The notes: generated by a model not told the origin, from the sequence alone. A stretch of DNA of 64,000 nucleotides from PALSA-505 sp963699015 (GCA_963699015.1 CAVOSX010000005.1:562225-626224), one strand, 5' to 3'. Counted from the first letter of the stretch, positions 53,135-62,708 are shown. A program made the numbers and translations.

Positions 53135-54992
53135 GATCGATCACATCCTGGATCACGGAGGCGAGCTCGGCGGCCTGGAAGGGCAGGCCGCGCACCCTGT
53201 TGTAGGAGATCACGTCGGCCAGGTACTTCCCGCGCAGCAGCAGCGCCAGCTGGCCGAGGTTGATCTCCGGGACGAGGACCTTGTCGTAGCGGCGGAGCAG
53301 GTCGGCCAGGTTCGAGGGGAACGGGTTGAGGTGCCGCAGGTGCGCCTGGGCCACCGAGCCGCCGTCGCGGCGTACCTGGCGGACGGCTGCCCCGATACTC
53401 CCGAACGTGGACCCCCACCCGAGCACGAGAACCCGGGCCTTCCCGTCCGGGTCGTCTGCCTGCAGCGGCGGGATGCTGGCCGCGATCCCGTCTACCTTGG
53501 CCTGCCGCAGCCGGACCATCCGGTCGTGGTTGTCGGGATCGTACGAGATCTCCCCGGTGACGTCGGCCTTCTCGATGCCGCCGATCCGGTGTTCGAGCCC
53601 CGGGGTGCCCGGCACGGCCCACGGCCTGGCCAGGGTCGAAGGATCCCGCAGGAATGGCTGGAACTCCTCGTCGGCGGTTTCGCCAGGGCCGTTCGGCTGG
53701 GCAAAAGAGAATTCGCCCGCCAGATCGGGAAGCGTGGTCACGTCGGGAAGCCGCCACGGCTCGGACCCGTTGGCCAGGTAGCCGTCGGACAGCAAGAACA
53801 CCGGCGTGCGGTATTTGACCGCGATCCTGGCCGCCTCGATCGCCATGGCGAAGCAATCGGACGGACTGGCCGGGGCCACGATGGGGACCGGCGATTCGCC
53901 GTTGCGGCCGAACATCGCCAGCAGCAGGTCGGCCTGCTCGGTCTTGGTGGGCATGCCGGTGGACGGCCCGGCCCGCTGGATGTCGCAGACGATCAGCGGC
54001 AGCTCAACCGACACGGCAAGGCCCACGGTCTCCGCCTTGAGTATCATCCCCGGACCCGAGGTCGCGGTGACGGCGAGCGAGCCGCCGAACGCCGCGCCGA
54101 GCGCCGCGCCCACCCCGGCGATCTCGTCCTCGGCCTGGAAGGTCCGCACCCCGAACCGCTTGTGCTTGGACAGCTCGTGCAGGATGTCGGAGGCCGGGGT
54201 GATCGGATACGAGCCGAGGAACAGCGGCAGCCCGGACAGCTGCGAGGCAGCGATCAGGCCGTAGGCGAGCGCGGTGTTACCGGTGATGTTCCGGTACGTG
54301 CCAGGCTGCAGCGCGGCCGGCTTGACCTCGTACCGGACCGAGAACGACTCGGTCGTCTCGCCGTAGTTCCAGCCGGCCTGGAAGGCGGCGATGTTGGCTT
54401 TCATGATCTCGGGCCTCGAGGCGAACTTGGCCTCGAGGAACTTCAGCGTGCCGTCGACCGGACGGTCGTAGAGCCAGGAGAGCAGGCCGAGCGCGAACAT
54501 GTTCTTGGCCCGCTCGGCGTCCTTCCTGGTGATGTCGAACTCGTCCAGCGCCTTGACCGTCATCGAGGTCAGCGGAATGGCGTGCACCCGGTATTCGGTC
54601 AGCGAGCCGTCCTCGAGCGGATTGGCCTCATAACCCACCCGGGTCAGGTTCCGCTTGGTGAACTCGTCGGTGTTGACGACCAGGTCGCCGCCGCGGGGAA
54701 GGTCGGCCACGTTCGCCTTCAGCGCGGCCGGGTTCATGGCCACCAGCACGTCGGGCGAGTCGCCCGGGGTCAGGATGTCATGGTCGGCGAAGTGCAGCTG
54801 GAAGCTGGACACCCCCGGGAGGGTGCCGGCCGGCGCGCGGATCTCGGCGGGGAAGTTGGGCAGCGTAGACAGGTCGTTGCCGAAGGAGGCCGTCTCCTGG
54901 GTGAACCTGTCCCCGGTGAGCTGCATGCCGTCGCCAGAGTCCCCGGCGAAACGAATGATGACACGGTCAAGTTGCTGGACCTGTTTGGTCAC
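53127..54992 (-). CDS. korA: 2-oxoacid:ferredoxin oxidoreductase alpha subunit (gamma-alpha fused)
   Basis: The 621-aa product starts with the gamma domain (RVIIRFAGDSGDGMQLTG) and continues with the alpha domain (GNTALAYGLIAAS, YPITPASDILHELS, AVTATSGPGMILKAE, SVELPLIVCDIQRAGPSTG), the actinomycete arrangement. I chose GTG 54992 because GGAGGAGG lies upstream and the gamma domain follows at once; ATG 55046 would add 18 residues. The gene is first in a korA-korB operon. Confidence 0.95.
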   Translation of the reverse strand: MTKQVQQLDRVIIRFAGDSGDGMQLTGDRFTQETASFGNDLSTLPNFPAEIRAPAGTLPGVSSFQLHFADHDILTPGDSPDVLVAMNPAALKANVADLPRGGDLVVNTDEFTKRNLTRVGYEANPLEDGSLTEYRVHAIPLTSMTVKALDEFDITRKDAERAKNMFALGLLSWLYDRPVDGTLKFLEAKFASRPEIMKANIAAFQAGWNYGETTESFSVRYEVKPAALQPGTYRNITGNTALAYGLIAASQLSGLPLFLGSYPITPASDILHELSKHKRFGVRTFQAEDEIAGVGAALGAAFGGSLAVTATSGPGMILKAETVGLAVSVELPLIVCDIQRAGPSTGMPTKTEQADLLLAMFGRNGESPVPIVAPASPSDCFAMAIEAARIAVKYRTPVFLLSDGYLANGSEPWRLPDVTTLPDLAGEFSFAQPNGPGETADEEFQPFLRDPSTLARPWAVPGTPGLEHRIGGIEKADVTGEISYDPDNHDRMVRLRQAKVDGIAASIPPLQADDPDGKARVLVLGWGSTFGSIGAAVRQVRRDGGSVAQAHLRHLNPFPSNLADLLRRYDKVLVPEINLGQLALLLRGKYLADVISYNRVRGLPFQAAELASVIQDVIDHV

Positions 54993-55430
54993 AGTCGGAG
55001 GACCTCCTCCATGCGTCGCGTCCTGCGGATGGCGACGGCTCCCCATGGTGCCCTCTGCCGGGGGCGGGCATGAGTCAGGGTTACGTGCATATTACTTCGG
55101 CGGATACCCCGAGCAGCACACGGCTCGGCCTCTCTGCGGGGCTGTGATGGATCTCTCACCCTGAACCTGCCAGGTCTGGTGAGCTAGCGTCTGGTTTCGC
55201 ACGATTTTATGACAGATCGTCCCGGACGTCTGGCTGTCTCTGTAACAGCACGCGAGCGTGTTGCCGGCGGTTCAGCTGCGGGCCGTTCGAGCTTGCGCCG
55301 CATTCGTCCGCGGATGGCGGCGTAGCGGGAACGCCGGCCGGGCCCGGGGCCGTTGAACTGGTGGATGAGGGGCGGTCAGCAGATCCGCCGCGCGGCATGG
55401 ACTGAACGGGGGCGAGGGAGGGTGCCCTAC
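54993..55430. other. Divergent intergenic region between korA and htpX
   Basis: This 438-base region must hold both promoters. It has the korA ribosome site at its left end, an AT-richer stretch near 55080-55090 and 55200-55215, and a 12-bp CACGC-GA-GCGTG inverted repeat at 55249-55260. No coding sequence or clear -35/-10 pair was found. Confidence 0.4.
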
Positions 55431-56277
55431 GTGCGCGAGAACGTGCTGCGCACCGCCATCCTCCTGACGGTGCTCTCCAGCCTGATCCTGGCGGCCGGTG
55501 CCCTGGCAGGCGGGGACGACGGCCTGGTGGTCGCGCTGGTGCTGGCGGTGGTGATCTGCGGCATCGCGTACTTCTGGAGCGACCGGATCGCGCTGGCGGC
55601 GATGCGGTCGCGGCCGGTCAGCGAGTGGGAGTACCCGCAGCTGCACCGGCTGGTGCGCGAGCTGAGCACGACCGCGCGGACGCCCGTGCCCCGGCTGTAC
55701 GTGTCCCCCGCGATTCAGCCGAACGCCTTCGCCACCGGGCGCAGCCGCCGCCGGGCGGCGATCTGCTGCACCGAGGGCATCCTGCAGATCCTGGACCCCG
55801 ACGAGCTTGCGCGCGGTCCTCGGGCACGAGCTGTCGCATATCCAGAGCCAGGACATCCTGGTGTCTTCGGTGGCGGCCGGGATGGCGACTGCGATCACCT
55901 TCCTGGCTTGGTTCGCCTGGCTGCTGCCGTTCGGCCGCGGTGCCGGGCGGCTGTTCAAGCTCCTGTTCATGATGGTGCTCGGGCCGCTCGCCGCATTCCT
56001 CATCCACCTGTCGGTCACCCGGACCAGGGAGTATCAGGCCGACGCGGCCGGCGCGCAGCTGACCGGCGACCCGCTGGCACTGGCCCGGGCGCTGCGCAAG
56101 ATCGAGCTGGGTACCGTGGCGCATCCGCTGAAGGCTAGCGGGCAGCTGACTGCCGCTGGTCACCTGATGATCGTCGGACCGTTCCGGACCTCGGGGCTAG
56201 GCCGGCTGTTCACCACCCATCCGTCGGTGGCCGAACGGGTCCGGCGGCTGGAGTCCCTGGCCGGCCTCCCGCGCTGA
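55431..56277 (+). CDS. htpX: M48 family zinc metalloprotease HtpX, apparent frameshift
   Basis: HtpX is a membrane protease for damaged membrane proteins. Frame 1 has two N-terminal helices (VLRTAILLTVLSSLILAAG) and NAFATGRSRRRAAICCTEGILQILD. Frame 2 has LGHELSHIQSQDIL with the HExxH zinc motif, two more helices, TREYQADAAGA with the third ligand Glu, and a C-terminal TTHPSVAERVRRLE. The switch is at 55804-55811, where CTTGCGCGCG would read as CTGCGCGCG (E-L-R-A-V) with one T less. GGGAGGG supports a start at GTG 55431 or 55422. A sequence error is the simplest explanation. Confidence 0.88.
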
Positions 56278-56462
56278 ACGGGCGGCTCGGGCGCTGGACG
56301 GGGTGCTGCGCTGGCGCGGGGTTCACGCGCTGGGCGGGATGCTGCCGACGATGCGCCCGGACGCGCAGTGGCGGGCGAGGCGGGCGGGGCTGGTGATCGC
56401 TTGGCGCCAGCCGAGCCAAGGGCGCCGACGTCCGGGTGCTGCCTCGGCGCGGAGCCGTTCGG

Positions 56463-56954
56463 TTATCGGTAATTCACGAATTGCAGAGCGAAGTCGAAGT
56501 CCTTGCCCCTGAGCAGTGAGATGACAGACTGAAGATCGTCCTTCTTCTTGGACGAGACGCGCAGTTCCTCGCCCTGAATCTGGGCCCGGACGCCGCTCGG
56601 CCCCTCATCCCGGATGATCTTCGAGATCTTTTTGGTGTTCTCCTGCGACAGGCCCTCCTTGAGGCCGATCGCCAGCCGGTACTCCTTGCCGGAGAGCTTC
56701 GGGTCGTCGGAGTCGAGTACCTTCAGGGAGACCTTCCGCTTCACCAGCTTGTCCTTGAACACGTCGAGGACGGCCTTGGCCCGCTCCTCGCTGTTGGCCC
56801 GGATTTCCACGCCCTGCTCGCCGGACCAGGCGATGGAGGCGCCGACGCCGCGGAAGTCGAACCGCGTCCCGATCTCCTTAGCGGCCTGCTGCAGGGCGTT
56901 GTCGACCTCCTGGCGGTTGACCTTGCTCACGATGTCGAAAGATGAGTCCGCCAA
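56463..56954 (-). CDS. yajQ: YajQ family nucleotide-binding protein (UPF0234)
   Basis: The 163-aa product matches the YajQ family end to end: SSFDIVSKVNRQEVDNA, an EIGTRFDFRG segment, the SGK/LS..KEYRLAIGLKEGL block, ISKIIRDEG and a final LQFVNYR. Family members bind nucleotides, in some species cyclic-di-GMP. The start is TTG 56954, with AGGAGG 8 bases before it; no ATG is better placed. It lies convergent with htpX with a 185-base gap. Confidence 0.95.
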   Translation of the reverse strand: MADSSFDIVSKVNRQEVDNALQQAAKEIGTRFDFRGVGASIAWSGEQGVEIRANSEERAKAVLDVFKDKLVKRKVSLKVLDSDDPKLSGKEYRLAIGLKEGLSQENTKKISKIIRDEGPSGVRAQIQGEELRVSSKKKDDLQSVISLLRGKDFDFALQFVNYR

Positions 56955-57276
56955 AGCGGTACCTCCTGGAACTTTGCTGCGTAATAGCGAAATCCTAGTA
57001 GCCCGGGCCAGGTGCCACTGGCCGGCGCGCGGCTTGGCTCGCGACAGTCAGTCCGTGACGAGCGCCAGCCAGGTCAGCGGCCCGACGATTCCGCCCCCGG
57101 GTCAGGCCGAACTGCTATCGGACGGCCCGGACGGCGTTCTGCGTCTCCGGGCCGGAATCTCCCGTCGATCGGACGGGGCGAGCCAAGCGCCGCGCACGGC
57201 ACCTGGACCCGTGCACCGTCCGGGCATCCGGCGTGTGGTGGGTGCCGATGTCCAGCGTTAAGGATGGGTTCGCTGT

Positions 57277-57304
57277 TTCTCGACACGGCCGTCTCGGCTA
57301 TCCT
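57277..57304 (+). promoter_or_regulatory. Candidate tRNA-Tyr promoter
   Basis: TTCTCG (57277-57282) and TATCCT (57299-57304) are 16 bases apart and end 29 bases before the mature tRNA 5' end. Hexamer evidence only. Confidence 0.35.
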
Positions 57305-57333
57305 GCACTGTGCCGTCTGATGCGACGGCCCCT

Positions 57334-57418
57334 GGCAGGTTGCCCGAGTGGCCAAAGGGAGCGGTCTGTAAAACCGTCGGCTAAGCCTACCCAGGTTCGA
57401 ACCCTGGACCTGCCACCA
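57334..57418 (+). tRNA. tRNA-Tyr (anticodon GTA)
   Basis: The acceptor strands GGCAGGT and ACCTGCC pair fully. The anticodon loop CTGTAAA holds GTA in a five-pair stem. A long variable arm follows, as expected for a class II bacterial tyrosine tRNA. The T arm is CCAGG-TTCGAAC-CCTGG. The discriminator A and an encoded CCA end the gene at 57418. Its 3' end is the probable integration site of the element to the right. Confidence 0.96.
57391..57418. other. Probable attachment site (att) of the integrative element
   Basis: The 3' part of the tRNA (T arm, acceptor strand, CCA) lies just before an integrase gene that reads toward it. Tyrosine integrases of pSAM2-type elements use tRNA 3' ends. I did not find the second copy in the window, so the right end lies beyond 64,000. 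The exact core length cannot be fixed here. Confidence 0.55.
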
Positions 57419-57440
57419 GGAGAAACAGCCCCTGACCAGC

Positions 57441-57462
57441 AGCAACGCGGCCGGGCGTTGCT
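57441..57462 (+). terminator. Hairpin after tRNA-Tyr
   Basis: AGCAACGC (57441-57448) pairs with GCGTTGCT (57455-57462) around loop GGCCGG, 22 bases after the tRNA. It could terminate the tRNA transcript or, read on the other strand, the integrase transcript. If the att site is the tRNA end, this hairpin belongs to the element. Confidence 0.5.
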
Positions 57463-57535
57463 CTAGTGAGACGCCAGTTATTCGCCGCGGTTCCCGGGTG
57501 TTCGCGGCTGCTGGCGAAACCACGGCGAAACAGGT

Positions 57536-58921
57536 TCACTGTGTCTCCCCGTCGCGGAGCGCGTCATCGATGCGGGTGTTCCAGAGCTGGTCCTGCCCGT
57601 CGATGCACCCGGCGTAGACGCGCAGCAGTACTGCGACTCCGTGCCCGGCGCGCCTGGCGACCTCGGGGGCGGGCACGCCAGCGTTCAGGCTCAGGGTCAC
57701 GCCGCTGTGCCGCAGGTCATACGACCGGACGACCAGGGGCGAGGCCACCTGGGCGGGGGTGAGCGCCCTGGCCCGGGCTTGTCGCCAGATGCGGCCGTAG
57801 CTGCTCTCGCTGAGCATCGCGCCCCGGGCGCCGCGGAACAGGCGATCATCGGGAGTAGTGCCGTGGTTCTTGATGTGCGAGCGTAGCAGCGCTACCAGCT
57901 CGGGCGGGATCGGCACCGGCCGGGTGGTCTTGCGCGCCCGGTGCTTGAGGTGCCGCTCATCGTGCGGTTTGCCGGAATCGGTCCACTCCGAGCTGGACCG
58001 CGGGGCGCTGCCGGTCAGCATCAGCAGGCCCCAGCCGGAATCCGGAAGGCTGACGCAGTCGGCCTGGCGCAAGGACACGGCTTCGCTCGGCCGCATGCTC
58101 GCGTAGTACAGGCAGCCGAAGAACGCGGTCAGCTCCGGCCGCAGCTGCTCGACGGCCGCCAGCAAGAGCCGGACCTGCCGGGGCCGGGCCACCACCCGGC
58201 GGTCTACCTCCTCGGCCACCTCGGGCGCCTTCCAGGTGATCTTGCCGAGCGGGTTGGCGGGCAGGATGTCCAGCTCCACCGCGTAGCCGAGCACGCCGTG
58301 GAAGACCGCCCGCTTGCGGGCGATCGTGGTGGCCGCAGCGGGGCGGCCGTCCATGGTCAGCGCGAGCGCATCCAGCCCGCGCCGGATCAGCTGCGACCGC
58401 CGGTCCTTCTCATCCAGCGCGGTCACCGGCAGCGAGTGCCTGCCCAGCCAGGACAACGCGGCGGCGTGCTCACCGCGCAGCTGCACGCCCTCCCGGTGCG
58501 TCTTGTGAAAGGCCCACCCGTACAGCACCTGGCGCAGCAGCGCGGCGTCGGGCATTCCGCGCGAGGTAGTCACCAAGACCGGTGTCACGGTGGCGAGCGA
58601 GTCAGCGATCGAGGTCCGCGTTTTGGCCGCCGCATGCGGCCACTTCAGGTCCACGTAACGGCAGGCCAGGTCGAACCACGTGACCGCCCGGTGCTCGCGA
58701 GAGAAAGACTCCGGCAGGCCGGTATCGGTATCGAAACCCTCGCCCGCCCGGGCCGCGCCGATCAGCTTGGAGCGGTAGCTGTCCGCCTGGGCTTCGTATT
58801 CGAACCACTTGGAGAACGACCTACCGGCTACGACCCAGCGCACGCCATGCACCCGCCTGCGCCCTGTCGCCTTGGCGATCCGGGCGAGTCTCCAGAACTG
58901 CACGTCATGCGAAAGGGACAT
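57536..58921 (-). CDS. int: Tyrosine recombinase/integrase of the integrative element
   Basis: The 461-aa product has the phage-integrase layout: an SAM-like N-terminal domain, then the catalytic domain with the first Arg in YYASMRPSEAV, YDLRHSG with the second Arg, GHG for the late His, and LRVYAGC with the nucleophile Tyr. It would integrate and excise the element at tRNA-Tyr. I chose ATG 58921, just after the excisionase stop; an upstream ATG at 59026 would overlap xis heavily. It is the last gene of the element's minus-strand operon, next to the att site. Confidence 0.93.
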   Translation of the reverse strand: MSLSHDVQFWRLARIAKATGRRRVHGVRWVVAGRSFSKWFEYEAQADSYRSKLIGAARAGEGFDTDTGLPESFSREHRAVTWFDLACRYVDLKWPHAAAKTRTSIADSLATVTPVLVTTSRGMPDAALLRQVLYGWAFHKTHREGVQLRGEHAAALSWLGRHSLPVTALDEKDRRSQLIRRGLDALALTMDGRPAAATTIARKRAVFHGVLGYAVELDILPANPLGKITWKAPEVAEEVDRRVVARPRQVRLLLAAVEQLRPELTAFFGCLYYASMRPSEAVSLRQADCVSLPDSGWGLLMLTGSAPRSSSEWTDSGKPHDERHLKHRARKTTRPVPIPPELVALLRSHIKNHGTTPDDRLFRGARGAMLSESSYGRIWRQARARALTPAQVASPLVVRSYDLRHSGVTLSLNAGVPAPEVARRAGHGVAVLLRVYAGCIDGQDQLWNTRIDDALRDGETQ

Positions 58922-58922
58922 G

Positions 58923-59132
58923 TCAGCTCGCCGATCGCATCTCCACCCGAGCCGCCAGCCAGGTATCGAGCGCGGAACGCCTGACCCGGAGCTGCCCATT
59001 GGGGTACTTGATGCACTCCGGGGCAATGCCGAGCACCCGCCAGGTGTCGAACGTGCTGCGGGCCACCTTCAGCTCGGCGAGCACCTCGGCCAGGGTCAGC
59101 AGCGCATCTGCATCAGTCGCATGCCGGGCCAT
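58923..59132 (-). CDS. xis: Excisionase/AlpA-like helix-turn-helix protein
   Basis: The 69-aa product has a winged helix-turn-helix of the Xis/AlpA (MerR-like) type: LLTLAEVLAELKVARSTFDTWR, then a wing with PNGQLRVRRSALDTWLA. These proteins bend DNA and direct the integrase to excise. I chose ATG 59132, which shares one base with the stop of the replication gene (TGATG) and has GGGGAGG upstream. A longer start at 59213 would run inside the replication gene. Its stop is one base before the int ATG. Confidence 0.88.
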   Translation of the reverse strand: MARHATDADALLTLAEVLAELKVARSTFDTWRVLGIAPECIKYPNGQLRVRRSALDTWLAARVEMRSAS

Positions 59133-60757
59133 CACGCTGCCTCCCCGGTTGCCGAAAGATTGGCGGCTGGGTCCTCGGCTTTTCGCCTGGCTTCCGTAAG
59201 GACAGCCTTCCACCGGTTCCGTTCGGCGACGACGTGCAGCAGCCGCTTGTCCGGAGGGAGGTAGTCGGGGTCGGACGGGGTGACCACGTGCCAGGTGTAC
59301 CGGGCAGGGTCCGGCGGCTCCAGGCCGAGGGTCTGGATCAGCCAGGCCTTACGATCGCCGCGATGGTCTTTCAGGGTCTTGCCGGACCACTTGCGCGAAG
59401 TCAGCACGCGCCGCCCGGCATAGCCGACGTGCTCAGGCCGGTGCGCCTTGCCCTTGCACCGCCCGGGAACCAGGCCGGGCCCGGCGTTCTTGGGCTGAAT
59501 ACCGTAGCGGAGCCAGTTAGCGCACCGCGGCGAGCACGGCTCAAACCGCAGCGCCTCAGCGAGCCGATCCATGTGCGCTCGCTGATTGTCGGTGTCGGCC
59601 TGGAGGCAGTCAGCGACGTGCTTGGTCAGATACTTCGTCAGGTAGCGGATGCACCGAGCGGCGTCCTTCGACCCGGCCAGCACCCCCTCGGCGTGGAACT
59701 TCGCGCCAAACCGGGCCACGTGCAGCGGCATGTCCATGAGGCCGATAGCGTCGAGTGCCTGGTCCCAAGTGTGCAGGACTTCCCCGGTGACCGGGTCCAG
59801 GTAGGTGCGGGTGATCTCGTCCCAGACCGGGAGCTGGTCGCCGTCGTAGCGGGTCACGTCGGTGGAGGGCCACCAGACTTGGTGGTAGGTGGCGGCGAGG
59901 ACCTCGCGCAGCAGGGGCCGGGGCACGGCTCCTCTGATGGCGATGTGGATGTGCGGGGCGAGCCGTTTCTGTGGTTCGACGGCGCCAAAGTACTGCACGT
60001 CGTAGCCGAGGACCCGGCGCAGGTTCTTGATGAACCGGTCGAAGAGGGCGGCGAAGTGCAGCGCGTCCCGGGCGGCCCGCTGGTAGTCATACGTGGCCGG
60101 ATCGACGGGCGTGCCGTCATCGCGGACCTTGCCGTAGCTGTCACAGGTGAGGGTGAGGAACATGGACGGCCGGTACCGCTTGCCATCCGGGGCGGTGAAT
60201 ACCTGGCCGGTGGTGCGCGGCGCGATCTTACGTCGGGGCAGGTCGGGGACGTCCTGGCGGCGCCGGGTGGATCGCGACCGGCGTGCCGTCGTTCTCGGGT
60301 CGCTCTCGCCGGTGTTCCTGGTGGTGACGCTGCCGCGAATGCCCGCCTTGGTGATCTCGGTATCGAGGTCGCCGATCAGCTCGTCCAGCTCCGTCACGTC
60401 CTCGCCCTGGGCGTGGGCACGGTCGCGGCGGGCCTGCGCCTCGGCGCGCAAGATCAGCCAGTACTCCTGCCTCTCATCGGGTGCGGCCGGGCCGGGGTCG
60501 GGCTCGTCCTCGAGATGCCAGCCCTCCCGGCACTGCGATACCCGCAGCGACTTGGCCCGCTCCGCGCACGGCGGGCAGATGCTGGCCAGGGTCGCGCCGC
60601 ACGGGATCATGATGGTCTCGGACTGGCCGGTGACGGTGTCGGTGCGGCGCAGCTGCACCGGGCGCAGGCAGCCGCCGCTGGCTTCGGCGATCTTCCGTAT
60701 CGAGTCGCGGGCCAGCGGCATGGCCATCCGGTCCGCCCGGGTCGAGGTGTCCGTCAT
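59132..60757 (-). CDS. Replication initiator protein, RepSA-like
   Basis: The 541-aa product resembles RepSA-type initiators of streptomycete integrative elements. It has a Cys cluster ICPPCAERAKSLR, a MFLTLTCDSYG strand, HFAALFDRFIKNLRR, and a rolling-circle-like metal motif PHIHIAIRG (HxH) followed by FGAKFHAEG and RYLTKYLTK, whose Tyr is a nicking candidate. Such proteins replicate the excised circle. I chose ATG 60757, which overlaps the previous gene by 4 bases; a longer start at 60880 would overlap it fully. Confidence 0.88.
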   Translation of the reverse strand: MTDTSTRADRMAMPLARDSIRKIAEASGGCLRPVQLRRTDTVTGQSETIMIPCGATLASICPPCAERAKSLRVSQCREGWHLEDEPDPGPAAPDERQEYWLILRAEAQARRDRAHAQGEDVTELDELIGDLDTEITKAGIRGSVTTRNTGESDPRTTARRSRSTRRRQDVPDLPRRKIAPRTTGQVFTAPDGKRYRPSMFLTLTCDSYGKVRDDGTPVDPATYDYQRAARDALHFAALFDRFIKNLRRVLGYDVQYFGAVEPQKRLAPHIHIAIRGAVPRPLLREVLAATYHQVWWPSTDVTRYDGDQLPVWDEITRTYLDPVTGEVLHTWDQALDAIGLMDMPLHVARFGAKFHAEGVLAGSKDAARCIRYLTKYLTKHVADCLQADTDNQRAHMDRLAEALRFEPCSPRCANWLRYGIQPKNAGPGLVPGRCKGKAHRPEHVGYAGRRVLTSRKWSGKTLKDHRGDRKAWLIQTLGLEPPDPARYTWHVVTPSDPDYLPPDKRLLHVVAERNRWKAVLTEARRKAEDPAANLSATGEAA

Positions 60758-60915
60758 CCGGTCACCCCAGTTCCATGGTCGCCGGTCCAGGTGGATGACC
60801 AGCCGCACAGCGGGCAGTCCAGGGTGATCTGGGCTTGTCCCTCGTCGGTGGTCGTCAGCGCCTGGCCGCAGCACGGGCACGGATCATCGGTCCGCCAGGT
60901 CGTCATCTCCTTCAC
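60754..60915 (-). CDS. Small zinc-ribbon protein
   Basis: The 53-aa product has two Cys-x-x-Cys pairs, CPCCGQ and CPLCGW, separated by about 20 residues, a typical zinc ribbon. The GTG at 60915 overlaps the stop of the FtsK-like gene (GTGA), and its own stop overlaps the ATG of the replication gene (ATGA). Such couplings on both sides support that it is real. Similar small ribbon proteins are frequent in these elements; their role is unknown. Confidence 0.72.
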   Translation of the reverse strand: MKEMTTWRTDDPCPCCGQALTTTDEGQAQITLDCPLCGWSSTWTGDHGTGVTG

Positions 60916-62380
60916 GTGGCAGCACCCGCCTCGATCGCAGCCAGTTCGCGGTCCGGCGCGGTCGCGGCGGTGCACTGACGAGCCATGGCCTGGATATGCT
61001 CGTCCGTCACCCAGGCGGCCCGGACCCTCACCGGGTCGGGGTCAGCCTCCAGCCGTACGAACGCCACCCCGGCGCCGGTCGCCGGATCGGAGGAGATGAG
61101 GTCGGCGGTTGCGCCTCTGTCTCTGGCGCCGTCGCCGAGGACCATGTCCACCTGTTCCGGCTCGTCCAGCCGCATCGCGATCCGGTCCGGGAACAGGTTC
61201 CGGATGCTCATGACCTCCTTGCGCGGGTCCTGCAGCGCGGCCACCACGCAGTAGCCCACGGCCCGGCCCTGCGTCGTCAGGGTCGCCAAGGCTGCCTTGA
61301 CCCGCTCTCGGAGCTGGCGGTCGGGCTGGTAGGCAGTCAGAAACGCCACCTCGTCCACCACAATCGCCACGAACGGGACTCAATGGTCGGGGTGTGGTCG
61401 CGCTGCTTCCCAGCCAGCCGCGCGGCCCGGGCCCGCATGTCCCTGACTGCGCCCTCCAGCATGGTGACGATCGCATCGGGGTCGGCGGCGTACTGACCGT
61501 AGGTGTCGAAGATGTCCCGGCCGAAGGCCAGTTCCATCACCTTCGGATCAGCAGCCAGGACGCGGACCAGCCCGGCCTGCAGCAGGCCGAGCAGGGCGCG
61601 GATCAGGGACCATAGGATCGAGCCCTTCCCGGCGCCGGTGGCCCCGGCGATCAGTAGGTGAGTGCCGTGCAGCCGGACCAGCCACGCCGACCCGTCCTCC
61701 CGCCGCCCGATGACCAGGGCCTTGAGGTCGGCCTGCGCGGGGATGGCCAGCGCCGGGATGATCGCGGCGAGAGCGTCGCGGCGGACGAACTCCAGGATCA
61801 GGAACCCGGGCCGGGCCGAGCGGACCCGGCACAGCAGGGCGCCGAACCCGTTGGCGAGGTTCTCGGCTCTGGCGGCGAAGTCAGCGGGGGCCTGCCCGGA
61901 GACCAGCCGGACGGGCACCCGGTCGGTGTACCGGGTCGAGCTGACCCTGCCGAGCACCGGGACCAGCACCTGGCCTCGGTAGACCGGAACCAGATGGGCG
62001 ATGGTCAGCACCGCTAGCCAGTGCCGCTGGTAATGCCAGCGGCGCCACTTCCCCCGCACCGGGGAGCCGATGAACCGGGAGAACGAAGCGGGCCAGCGCA
62101 GCCGCCAGCCGACAAGCACGACGCTATCGGCTCCGGTCAGGATGACCGGGCCAGGCCATCCCGCCTGGCTCCAGGCCAGCAGCTCGACGGCGAGCACCAG
62201 GTCCAGCACAGGATGCCGGGCCAGGAACTTGGCCAGCGCGAATAGCGCGCGGCAGAGCTGCACGATCGTGATCACCCAGTAGGGCGTGTGATAGACGGGG
62301 GACCGCCAGGCTGGCGGGGCGAACGGGTCGGGGTTGTCGAGCTGCGCGAGCTGCTGGCCGGAGTACGCGGACATCTTCAC
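60912..62380 (-). CDS. FtsK/SpoIIIE-type DNA translocase (TraB-like), apparent frameshift
   Basis: Frame 1 (from GTG 62380, behind AGGAGG) gives two or so membrane helices, then the Walker A motif AGATGAGKGS and AADPKVMELAFGRD. It leaves the frame near 61375-61380. Frame 2 continues with VAIVVDEVAFLTAY (Walker B), TTQGRAVGYCVVAALQDPRKEV, a RIAMRLDE segment and a GAGVAF loop to the stop at 60912. One missing C in GAGTCCC restores the frame (E-S-P-F-V-A-I-V-V-D-E). TraB-like proteins move double-stranded DNA between mycelia during conjugation. It overlaps the genes on both sides by 4 bases. Confidence 0.87.
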
Positions 62381-62619
62381 CCGGGCACCTCCTGCTGGTC
62401 ACGCTGGCGGGCCAGCATCCCGACGTAATGCCAGGCGTCGGCGGCCACCAGGTGCGCCTCGGCAGTGTCCAGGTCGGCGGCGACCCGGGACAGCAGATCG
62501 GCCTTGCGCGCGAAGAACCGGATGCGCTCGGCCAGTGGCGTGTCCGGGGTGATGACACGCAGGTGATCGAGAAAGGCGCTGATCTCGGCCGGGGTGACCC
62601 GGGCGGGCTGATCGGTCAT
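62377..62619 (-). CDS. Small element protein of unknown function
   Basis: The 80-aa product (MTDQPARVTPAEISAFLDHL start) is mainly helical and charged, with no known motif. ATG 62619 has AGGAAGG 11 bases upstream. The stop overlaps the GTG of the FtsK-like gene as GTGA. A strong hairpin sits between it and the preceding gene. It is typical of the small conserved proteins before traB in these elements. Confidence 0.65.
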   Translation of the reverse strand: MTDQPARVTPAEISAFLDHLRVITPDTPLAERIRFFARKADLLSRVAADLDTAEAHLVAADAWHYVGMLARQRDQQEVPG

Positions 62620-62667
62620 GATGGACGGGTTCCTTCCTGAATGCTCGGGCAGGGACGAAAGGGAAAG

Positions 62668-62701
62668 GGCCCCGGCCGGTGTTCGCCCACCGGCCGGGGC
62701 C
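62668..62701 (-). terminator. Strong hairpin inside the element's operon
   Basis: A perfect 14-bp GC-rich stem (62668-62681 with 62688-62701) encloses loop TTCGCC. On the minus strand it begins 8 bases after the stop of the 62709-62978 gene and ends before the ribosome site of the 62377-62619 gene. It may terminate or attenuate transcription from the pra-side promoter. Confidence 0.65.
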
Positions 62702-62708
62702 ACGCACA

